NCBI GenBank assembly: GCA_000697355.1 | Contig: JNEN01000787.1 | Location: 1 to 15,338 of the forward strand | Direction: 5' to 3' | From: Syncephalastrum monosporum B8922 | Taxonomy: Eukaryota > Mucoromycota > Mucoromycetes > Mucorales > Syncephalastraceae | Length of the DNA stretch: 15,338 nt | Part shown: piece by piece, positions 9,401 to 15,242 of the stretch | How the letters are laid out: every line of letters begins with the position of its first letter | How positions within the stretch are numbered: position 1 is the first letter of the stretch | The notes under the pieces: model-generated | Told to the model about the DNA's origin: nothing | The model's input: only the letters and a program-made list of their open reading frames with translations | Databases searched by the model: none | Program-made: the position numbers and the translations under genes

Positions 9401-10246
9401 GTTGTTGGCTCTGAGGACCACCTCGAAGTCGTCCAAAAACTGCTCTGGCGTAGCATAGGCGTACCGGTTCTCCGTGCCCTTGCGGAGGTGGCTCTTCAAG
9501 CGGAATCGAGGTAAGTTGGCGGGCACGCCGGATCCTTGTGGGTTCGCAACTTGGTGCGATGTCAACTTGGTGACATTTTCCCCACGGAGCTTTGGAGCAT
9601 CCGCGATCAGCTTACGCATCAATTCGAGCTTTTCACACCAAAACTCGTATTCTTGATTTGCGGCGGTAAGTTGTTCCTTGGTCATTACACCCATCTGATC
9701 GATGATGTAATCTTTCGCTTCAATGGCCTTTTCTTCCAGGCGAGCCAGTCGTTGGGCAGGGCTGCTTCCTGGGGCCAGCGAAGCATCGGCGCGGGCGGCC
9801 TCCGCACGGTAAAAATCGTCAACATTCCAAGCTTGCATTGGCATGAATGACTGGGTAGCCCACTTGGAATTGGCCGAAGAAGTCTTGCCGGGAGAAAACA
9901 ATGCCGACGAGGAAGCAACAGGAGACGGAACATCCTTGCGCATGGCCTTCTTGCCCTTCTTGTCGGCCTTGTTGGGGGCATCTGCCATCTCAATGTCTTC
10001 AGGCTCGGCCTGAGAAACAGGTGTCGACACAGCAGACTTGTCAACTTCTTGCAGCTGAGGCTCTTGTAGCTGTTGTTCGGGCTCTTGCAGCTGCTCTTGC
10101 AGCTGCTCTTGCTGTTGCTGCTGCTGCTGCTGCTGCTGGGGTTCTTGTGGCTGCTCTTGGTGTTGCTCCACCTGCGAGACAACTTCGTGACCCTCTATGC
10201 GGGGCGAGGCAGAGTTGGGGCGGACTTCGTTGTTGTTGAAAGACAT
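6407..10246 (-). CDS. Chromovirus gag-protease-RT-RNase H-integrase polyprotein (1279 codons to the frameshift)
   Basis: One uninterrupted frame carries gag and most of pol. Residues 25-66 are Gln/Glu-rich, with a run of ten Gln. The gag core spans roughly 130-420, and a zinc knuckle at 476-490 has CX2CX8HXC spacing instead of the usual CX2CX4HX4C. The aspartic protease has DTG at 565-567. In the reverse transcriptase, LDLKSAF lies at 821-827 and FVDD at 882-885 (a variant of YXDD). RNase H shows D1032 (TDAS), E1073 (KREL) and D1098 (YTDH). The integrase zinc finger uses H1212, H1216, C1247 and C1250. The frame goes wrong after about residue 1264 and stops at 6407-6409, while the integrase core continues in the -1 frame. 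The net change fits loss of one base. I see no slippery heptamer there, so a mutation or sequencing error is more likely than programmed frameshifting. The ATG at 10244-10246 lies 34 nt from the LTR. Gag and pol fused in one frame resembles Tf1/sushi-type elements. Confidence 0.95.
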   Translation of the reverse strand: MSFNNNEVRPNSASPRIEGHEVVSQVEQHQEQPQEPQQQQQQQQQQEQLQEQLQEPEQQLQEPQLQEVDKSAVSTPVSQAEPEDIEMADAPNKADKKGKKAMRKDVPSPVASSSALFSPGKTSSANSKWATQSFMPMQAWNVDDFYRAEAARADASLAPGSSPAQRLARLEEKAIEAKDYIIDQMGVMTKEQLTAANQEYEFWCEKLELMRKLIADAPKLRGENVTKLTSHQVANPQGSGVPANLPRFRLKSHLRKGTENRYAYATPEQFLDDFEVVLRANNQSVEANWRRLFPLTHPADGRLSISRMIEDPSMDWAKFRQRFFQMHTSPYQIYYRRHALYSMRKGPKQALHPYANRYKECAAAANIKEDSDLVFLFVSSLDRAARHKAWSILAHRYGTKLPDSIETAIEALLVMEDNLERDGLLSAEDSDDDMEESRLSRRQNHRRGKHHPLPLPGSATSLAPRKFRADQRSNLCRYCKKVPFRFGHVCQEMRAARQNRDIHARMAQIQNRAHNLSLDSEEAQDVWNYEAQSKHNITCRAANTYNPSIMVPLIIQNEQVLALLDTGCDTSLISSNFVDQNKLTIVPEQNSGNIILAKQNMTTPRIGKVKDINIQYNGKQLQHTFEIMDLSGGIQIAIGLDLMPKLGIALTGLATSWEKPAKAEVDPVVVEVPTPNNSPAGTNGQHEKFLKDIQHLLKENTNISKHSFCTIPESVVRLETPAGVTSYRRQYDLPIAAQKVMEDTIKQWEADGTITEAPINNAWNSPLTLAPKKDAQGNYTGKRPCLDPRHINKLLPDDKYPLPLIRDIFHKMQGAAVFTTLDLKSAFHRFQIHPDDRHKTSFTFNGRVWCFRGTPFGLKPISSKFQRVMNIVYKDMPFVTCFVDDVVVFSRNLEEHKKHVMEAIKALTNVNLILNPDKCHFAQKAVYLLGFCISDQGITLDTRKISNAHEWPLPKTGKDIQRFLGVINYFREHIPNISKLTAPLDQLRNHNSLKGIWSICHQQAYDRLVTMLTRTPILRYPDMRYPFCVATDASNLGIGAALYQVIDGQTRHVGFMARALSKSEKNYSVTKRELLAVIFALKKFHKFLWGQKFTLYTDHRALTYLFTQRVANAMMITWLDTLLEYNFDIVHLPGLDNILPDQLSRLFPSEKELEGNNNGQFQKGKKKDQKASHIVSYSPISIVSRAAQIVRPYQDMLTPPEEERQALLEKTHLFGHFGAEAMTKALHSDGIHWHTINDDALKVVKKCPQCQKYNIVKQGYHPCDPSVTDFCHATIGQLI
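10111..10138 (-). repeat. CAG/CAA triplet run in gag
   Basis: A short trinucleotide repeat (CTG on the plus strand) encodes the polyglutamine stretch near the gag N terminus. It is flanked by related CAGCTGCTCTTG units that encode Gln/Glu-Leu repeats. Confidence 0.8.
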
Positions 10247-10280
10247 GGTTGGTAAGACAGGGAGAATTCACTTAAAAAAA

Positions 10281-10692
10281 TGAGATAAAAGGTAGACTTG
10301 GAAAGTGGGAAATGTGAACGAGTGTGTAAGAGATTGGTAACAAGAAGGAGTAAGTGAGACTGTGTCTTGTATTGGAAAGGTCCTCAAAAGTCCTATGATA
10401 GTCTACGATTTATCTACTGTATATATATGTGTCAGTCATGAGAGAGATCCAATGAGATAATTATCCTGGAGAGTAGGTAATATGTATTTACCGTACAAAT
10501 AGGAATATAGGAATAAAGGGTTGAAAGGTATTATAGGTGACGAAAATAATTTAAGTAAAATTAACAAAGTTTCATTATACTAGATCATGTATAATGTTTG
10601 TGTTAAGCAACCGTACATCCAGTTACGACATAGTCATGATGAATACTCACTCATCAAAGACACGACTACTAAACAGATAATCCTATACCACA
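10281..10692 (-). repeat. 5' LTR of the chromovirus
   Basis: 412 bp, TGAGATAAAAGG to CCTATACCACA on the plus strand, matching 4650-5070 except for the block 10519-10582. It is the upstream LTR for the minus-strand coding region and should contain promoter, start site and polyadenylation signals. Confidence 0.93.
10420..10428 (-). promoter_or_regulatory. TATA-like element of the 5' LTR
   Basis: The minus strand reads CATATATATACAG. It is conserved in the other LTR and lies about 175 nt upstream of the gag ATG, a reasonable position for a U3 core promoter. The start site cannot be fixed from sequence. Confidence 0.5.
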
Positions 10693-10697
10693 CTCCC
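10693..10697. repeat. Target-site duplication CTCCC (right)
   Basis: Partner of 4645-4649; it directly follows the TG...CA end of the 5' LTR. Confidence 0.75.
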
Positions 10698-10849
10698 CTC
10701 CTCTTTTCTTTTTCATACACGCTCCACCCTCCAACGTTTTTCTCGTAACCACCTCATCCTCCCTTCCTTTTATTTTTTACTCAACCTCAAAGTACTTTTT
10801 GTTCAATCATCATAGTTTTGAAAACAGTATAAATATCCAAATAGTTTTT

Positions 10850-11195
10850 GTCTCAATAAATCAGTCAATTGCACATCTACAAATACAAAGCTATCTTTCA
10901 GCTTATATTATCCTTTGCCTCCGTTGGAATCGCCTACTCCACCGATAACACAAGCCGCCCTCTTATTTCCTTTTACACACATAAGAGACGTACCCTTCCT
11001 CTTATCTTATTCTCTCCAATTGTATAATCAAGAGACGTATATTCCTCTTTTATTCCCTTTGTACCTTTATTTCTTTTCTTTTCTTATCCTCGTACACGTT
11101 AAACACATACCTTGTGGTTTGACTGGTGCTCATTACATATTACCCATTCCTCTTTTATAAACTTACCTACAACCACAACCTCACAACGCTCCAAA
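10850..11195 (+). repeat. Interspersed repeat with AGAGACG units (copy 1)
   Basis: This stretch is homologous to about 14190-14455 in the same orientation. Shared landmarks are CTCCGTTGGAA, then an ACAAGCCGC segment, then AGAGACGTA...TTCCTCTT units (10984 and 11031), and finally an AACGCT near the end. A TATAAATAT sequence (10828-10836) and AATAAA (10855-10860) lie just upstream, so it may be part of a decayed LTR or another promoter-bearing repeat. No coding region is visible. Confidence 0.55.
11101..11128 (+). repeat. Inverted repeat arm (partner at 12838-12864)
   Basis: The 28 bases centred on GTGGTTTGACTGGTG match the reverse complement of 12838-12864 with a few differences. The pair brackets the truncated IS630/Tc1-type element and the 11262-11384 fragment. 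Confidence 0.6.
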
Positions 11196-11261
11196 TTTTG
11201 TAGTGGCTCACTGAGAAATTGAGCACCCCCCCCACTTAACCTCGGAAGGACCGTATGATAG

Positions 11262-11384
11262 CTATATTTCTAAAATAATAATTGTTTTCTTTTTTTATAT
11301 TAGTTACAAATAAAAGATATTTATAAGTAATCAAGATAGATATTGATAATACGTTAATATGATCATTAACTCTAAACGTTGCTC
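11262..11384 (+). mobile_element. Fragment of the hairpin-rich non-coding element, subfamily B
   Basis: The segment ends TCTAAACGTTGCTC and matches the reverse complement of the first ~145 bases of the 14839-15239 copy, with an internal deletion of about 18 bases. The other end of the element is missing; homology stops near CTATATTTC. The base triplet after the end is GTT, and its partner cannot be recognised because the left side is lost. Confidence 0.8.
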
Positions 11385-11617
11385 GTTGACGAGGAATGCC
11401 TGATTAATTCAGGGGGTGCACGGTGGACTTTGCACATGTGTGCATTCTGCTCATGACACCATCCTCTGGACTGTCACCTTCTTGTCCCTCCTGTCCGATT
11501 GTTCTGTCCTGTGTGTCCTTTCCCTCTTTTGCACTTCCGGCAGCAACACGCTCTTCGCAAAATGACGATCGCATCCGTTATACAGTCGTCCCGCGATCCA
11601 GTGCGCCTGAAAGAATT

Positions 11618-11830
11618 TACAGTGTCCCACCAAAGAATTTGGAGTTTCGTGATTTTAGAATGGAGTGTCGCTCACCAGTGCGTTGCTTCCAAATTTGGAG
11701 TGTCGCTGGATTTGAGCTCAAGTGCCTCTGCATTTGAGGCCAAGTGTTGCTTGGGCAGTAAGCCAAATGCAAATTTGGAGTTTCGCTAGATTTCTGCCTC
11801 AGTGTATCAAATATATAAGTTCAGTGTCGC
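11618..11830 (+). repeat. Left terminal region of an IS630/Tc1-type element with repeated GGAGTKTCG motifs
   Basis: A TA dinucleotide at 11618-11619 is followed by CAGTGTCCCACC, a start typical of Tc1/mariner-type ends. GGAGTTTCG or GGAGTGTCG then occurs at 11641, 11662, 11697 and 11777, three of them preceded by AATTT, with a weaker AGTGTCGC at 11823. Multiple spaced copies of one motif in a terminal region are what transposase binding sites look like in Tc1-like elements. The right-hand end of this element was not found. Confidence 0.65.
11812..11818 (+). promoter_or_regulatory. TATA-like box upstream of the IS630/Tc1-type transposase
   Basis: TATATAA lies 61 bases before the ATG at 11880, inside the element's own terminal region. 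Position and sequence fit a core promoter. Confidence 0.5.
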
Positions 11831-11879
11831 GTTAACAAATCAAAGGTCACCTTTCTTTTTTTAAAAACAACTCGTCTTC

Positions 11880-12812
11880 ATGTCAAAGCAATTCTATTTT
11901 CGATACGAACGGGGTGATGGAACTACCTATAACGAGGAGAACTTGGCAGTCATTGAGGATTCCGACGACGATCTCCTAGAAACAGAGATGGAAACATTGA
12001 CCAATTACAATACTTTCACGTCTACGACAGCCGCGGTCGAAATGATTGTTGACCCTAGCGATGAGGAAGAGCCACCGAAAGCTGAAACCTCAACAAAGGC
12101 AGAAAGCACAACGAGAGCTCCTTCCAAAGGTAATCGCTACCCCTATCAGCTGAAGAGAATGGTTGTCGATTATCAGCTCGAAAAGTTGTGCACTGCAGCA
12201 GAGGCCGCCAGGGCACACAATATGCCAGTAAAGACGGCACAGCGCTGGTGCAAACTGTTCAAGGAGACCGGCGAGGTGGAGGTTCCTGAAAAAGTGAATG
12301 GAAGGGAGCCAGTGCTGGATGACGAGCGCAAATCCTTTGTCCTGGATTTCATCGATGAGAAACCGACGGCACGCGTGGCTGACGTTGTGGATGCCCTCAC
12401 AGGCCATTTTGAGGAGTTATCCATCAAGAAAACGGCTGTGCACCGGTTCATGACCGAGGAATGCAGCCTGTCACTGAAAAAAATGCCTCTGCATCCCGAG
12501 GCCCGCAATTCTCCCGCAACGATCGAAAAACACATCGCATGGGCGAAGAAATGGGCTGCTACCGACCTTGACTTCGTCATGAATTGCGTCTTTATTGATG
12601 AAGCTGCTTTCAACATCAATTTGCGTCGCCCGTATGGCTATGCACCTGTTGGAAAGCAGGCAGTCGTCGAAACCAAGACGACAAGAGCAGTGTCACGCAC
12701 GATTCTCGGGGCGATCTGCGCCGCGGGCATAGTTCAGATCAGCGTGCGGAAGACACTTCCAAAGAAACCGGTGTTGGTTGGCTTGGATTTGAGGTTCTTA
12801 ACACCGAGTTGA
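11880..12812 (+). pseudogene. IS630/Tc1-type transposase, N-terminal two-thirds (truncated)
   Basis: The frame encodes 310 residues. Residues 1-80 are an acidic, Ser/Thr-rich leader. A helix-turn-helix follows (about 84-130, with LCTAAEAARAHNMPVKTAQRW) and then a second winged-helix-like region (about 140-195). The catalytic domain opens with the first Asp in CVFIDEAAF, near residue 240, and continues through a recognisable RPYGYAPVGKQ segment. After about residue 297 (near 12770) the resemblance stops: the second Asp and the final Glu/Asp motifs are absent and the frame ends within unrelated sequence. The protein cannot catalyse transposition, though the DNA-binding part is intact. The ATG is chosen because a TATA box and the element's terminal repeats lie just upstream. 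Such a fragment could in principle act as a dominant-negative binder, but there is no evidence for expression. Confidence 0.85.
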
Positions 12813-13647
12813 TTGGTCGGTGTTGTTTATGTGTGAACACCAGTCAAACCACAGAGATGTGTTTGACGCGTTGTGGGTTTTTTTGGTTGTTTGTGGGGTT
12901 TTGGTCTAGGTGACCTGCAAGGCACTTGGTAGGTTCGTGTAGTGTAAGGCTATTAATCAGAGGGGATAATAGTAGCTACTGTATATGAGGATAGGTACTA
13001 TTATATGTCGCAATGAGCACCAGCAAAGCTTAAAAATGTGGCTTTGCAAAGAGAAGAGAAGAAAAAGGGTAAAACTAAGCTATATGTAAGCTTGTGGGAG
13101 AAAATAAAGGTGAAGTGTCAAAGAGGTGATATAGAAGAGGTCCGGAAGCGGAGAAATAAATCAGAGGGACAGAATTTGTCAAAAAAGGTTTCGCAATGTC
13201 GAAATGGCGAGGTTGCAACTTGGTGTTTTCGGTGGTGACTTGCAATGAGAACCAACGGAGACGTATGACTGAGTGCGGCTTTGGCGCAAAAAGGTATCAG
13301 AGAGTATGTAAAGATAGTCTGAAAGTAAAGTCGAAGTAAAGTCTGAATTTATTCGTTGGGCCAAAAACTGAAGCCTATATATACTAATAGATAAGGAATA
13401 TGGTACTGCGGAATGGGTTAAGAAATAAGAGAAGGGAAGTGAGAAAAGTAAAAAGACCGATAAAAAGGTACGATGGTCTGTAAAAAAGTAAAGAAGATGG
13501 TAGAAATGTGCGATGGTACGTAGAAAAGTACAAGGTACGTAAAAAACTAGGAAAGGGGTGAAAAAAGTAGAAAAGGGGTGAGGAAAGTAAAGAGGTGTGT
13601 AAAAAATTAAGAAAAAGGAAAAGGAAAAAAAATGTGGAGTCGGGTTA
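12813..13647. other. Non-coding stretch; purine-skewed degenerate repeats at 13430-13630
   Basis: No credible gene. The first part is T/G-rich and includes the inverted repeat arm 12838-12864. A TATATATA run lies near 13376-13382. From about 13430 to 13630 the plus strand is strongly purine-rich, with loosely repeated units such as GTAAAAAA(G/C)TA and GGTACGTA. The long minus-strand open frame across it is a by-product of that skew (Phe/Leu/Ser/Thr-rich, no motif). Confidence 0.5.
12838..12864 (-). repeat. Inverted repeat arm (partner at 11101-11128)
   Basis: CACCAGTCAAACCACA, then a few mismatches, then ATGTGTTT: the reverse complement of the 11101 arm. A second short piece of the same sequence (AATGAGCACCAG) recurs at 13013-13024. 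Confidence 0.6.
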
Positions 13648-13858
13648 CAGTGACTCAAAAAACTGGCGCAATGTTTTCGATATTTTGGAAAAACCGCTAT
13701 AACTTGGCAGCCATACATCGTAGAGAGACGTAACTTGGACCAATGAATAGCGCAAACAAATGCGCATTATATAGAAGTATTTAAACTCCGCAGATTACCA
13801 TATATGGAAAGTTATGCGCCGTCCAGGATTCGAACCCATTGCGCCAGTTTTTTGTGTT
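13648..13858 (+). mobile_element. Tc1-type terminal region, solo copy
   Basis: It starts TA-CAGTGACTCAAAAAACTGG and is almost identical to the end of the Tc1-type element at 14471-14682, in the same orientation, with only two substitutions and a T-run length change seen. It lacks the adjacent transposase. The inner edge carries AAAAAACTGGCGCAATG in inverted orientation, so the fragment has palindromic ends, but there is no TA or CAGTG at the right edge. It could be a deletion product or part of a segmental duplication. Confidence 0.75.
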
Positions 13859-13900
13859 GCCTCCGAGAAAAGTGAAACCATACTGCAGACGTACACAAAC

Positions 13901-13976
13901 CGTTATAGCTCAGTGGTTAACACATTGCACTTATAGGAAAAGGTACCAGGCTCTATTACAGGCATCTACAGTAACG
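13901..13976 (+). ncRNA. tRNA-like relic with Pol III A and B boxes (possible tRNA-derived SINE head)
   Basis: TAGCTCAGTGG at 13906-13916 is a perfect A box. GGCTCTATTAC at 13949-13959 is a degraded B box at normal distance. CGTTA near the start can pair with TAACG near 13972-13976. D, anticodon and T stems do not form, so this is not a working tRNA. It may be a tRNA pseudogene or the head of a SINE; the 3' part of such an element was not identified. Confidence 0.5.
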
Positions 13977-13983
13977 TAAAGCG

Positions 13984-14189
13984 CACTTCCCTTGGTACTG
14001 ATTACCTGTGCCATTAGATGAGAGAAGCAGTATGGAATACTTCTTTACGGTTTCATATGCAGTTAATTGAACCGGCGATGGAGGAGTTGAATAAGTGCAT
14101 GATAGCAACCGATACTACGATTGGGTATAGAGGCCAATCTAGACTTTCTCAACGGTAACGAGATGACCCGACGGGTGATGGTTTACCAC
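13984..14189. other. Unassigned spacer
   Basis: Mixed composition with no open frame, repeat or RNA that I can support. It could be the body of an element headed by the tRNA-like sequence at 13901. Confidence 0.3.
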
Positions 14190-14455
14190 AATATACTTTA
14201 TTCAATACATCGATATCTTTATAACTCTCAAGTTCATATCCTGTTGACTCCGTTGGAACAGCCTTCCCCATCGACAAGTACAAGCCGCTACCCTTATTCC
14301 TCAAGAGACGCATAATTCCTCTTGGCTTTTTCTTTTATCACAGAGACGTACATTTCCTCTGATCTTTTCTACCTCTTTTCTTCTACACAGAGACGCATAA
14401 TTCGTCTGGCCCATTCTTAACCTTTTTTTCTTTTTTTTCTCCACGAACCTCGAAC
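14190..14455 (+). repeat. Interspersed repeat with AGAGACG units (copy 2)
   Basis: Partner of 10850-11195. AGAGACG occurs at 14304, 14342 and 14389, spaced 38 and 47 bases apart, each followed by a TTCCTCT or TTCGTCT block, so the core is a short tandem array. The copy ends just before the TA used by the Tc1-type element at 14469-14470. Confidence 0.55.
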
Positions 14456-14470
14456 GCTGTAGGGTGTGTA

Positions 14471-14682
14471 CAGTGACTCAAAAAACGGGCGCAATGTTTT
14501 CGATATTTTGGAAAAACCGCTATAACTTGGCAGCCATACATCGTAGAGAGACGTAACTTGGACCAATGAATAGCGCAAACAAATGCGCATTATATAGAAG
14601 TATTTAAACTCCGCAGATTACCATATATGGAAAGTTATGCACCGTCCAGGATTCGAACCCATTGCGCCAGTTTTTTTGTGTT
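14471..14682 (+). repeat. Tc1-type terminal region, copy attached to the transposase
   Basis: Nearly identical to 13648-13858. Read on the minus strand, the inner part contains GGCGCAATGGGTTCGAATCC, where an A-box-like and a B-box-like sequence overlap. This looks like a tRNA fragment with its middle removed. Confidence 0.75.
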
Positions 14683-14835
14683 AGCTAAAAATTTATTTTA
14701 ATACTTCGTATATTTCCCTTTAGCTCTCCTAACTGCTTCTAGACGTCTAGGCATGCTTGCTACGAGGTCTTGGCACACCTGTGGGTCAATTTTCTCCCAT
14801 TCTTGCTCGGTTCGCTCCCACAGCTCTTGCATGCT

Positions 14836-15242
14836 GGTGAGCAACGTTTAGAATTAATAATCATATTAACATATTACTAATATTTATCTTAATTACTTAT
14901 AAATATCTTTTATTTGTAACTAATATAAAAAAGAAAATAATCATTATTTTGCAAATAATAATTATTTTAGAAATATAGTTATTTATAAAATAACAAAATA
15001 TTTCTTATTCACATGTAAAATATCTCCTGTTGCAAGTAAATAAAATTTTCATTTTATTATTGGTAGTCGATATTTTTTTATAAGAGTTTAAAGGGAACTT
15101 ATCCCTTTAAAAATTCCCAGCACATTCGTAAGTTTTAACAACTTACAATGTGAATAATATATGTGGTGTATTTGTTGTTGATTTTTATAATATAGCTAAC
15201 TACTCTGGTATAATATTATTTTGGTTTTCAACGTTTCTCGGT
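14836..15242. repeat. 3-bp target duplication GGT flanking the insertion
   Basis: GGT occurs at 14836-14838 and at 15240-15242, abutting the element ends. The interrupted Tc1 frame confirms the boundary, because one GGT (ACC on the coding strand, Thr) is needed to rejoin it. Confidence 0.85.
14839..15239 (-). mobile_element. Hairpin-rich non-coding element, subfamily B (401 bp, complete)
   Basis: It begins GAGCAACGTT and ends AACGTTTCTC on the plus strand, the same 10-bp ends as subfamily A. The interior is clearly related but much diverged. Hairpins occur at the same relative places as in subfamily A: 14943-14959, 14978-14994, 14998-15023 (long loop), 15039-15058, 15087-15111 (loop AACTTAT) and 15128-15146. 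Linkers such as TTGGTAGTC and CTGTTGCAA are shared. No open frame of note is present. It lies inside the Tc1-type transposase, between codons. Confidence 0.88.

Larger units (their letters stand above)
4650..10692 (-). mobile_element. Ty3/gypsy chromovirus (LTR retrotransposon), nearly complete
   Basis: A 6.0-kb element with LTRs beginning TG and ending CA, 5-bp target duplications, one long gag-pol frame, an integrase with a C-terminal chromodomain, and a polypurine tract before the 3' LTR. The minus strand is the coding strand, so the 5' LTR is at 10281-10692 and the 3' LTR at 4650-5070. Only one coding lesion is visible (near 6452-6458). The leader between the 5' LTR and the first ATG is just 34 nt and holds no TGG-starting tRNA primer site, unlike most Ty3/gypsy elements. 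The two LTRs differ more than the good state of the coding region would suggest. Confidence 0.95.

Noticed and set aside
10073..10255. Leucine-rich plus-strand frame resembling a signal peptide
   Set aside because: It is the antisense reading of the polyglutamine triplet repeat in gag.
10980..11095. CRISPR-like array from repeated AGAGACG units
   Set aside because: Units are short and degenerate, spacers are not unique sequences of constant length, and the setting is a eukaryotic repeat.
13179..13718. 179-residue open frame on the minus strand
   Set aside because: It arises from the purine-rich degenerate repeat and runs into the Tc1 terminal repeat; it has no motif and biased residues (Phe, Ser, Leu, Thr).
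13901..13976. Functional tRNA gene
   Set aside because: D, anticodon and T stems do not form; only the Pol III boxes and part of the acceptor stem remain.
14839..15239. Assignment of the hairpin family to PIF/Harbinger because of the 3-bp duplication
   Set aside because: The observed duplications ATT and GGT do not fit the TWA target, and the ends lack the usual GG/GA-rich PIF start; left unassigned.
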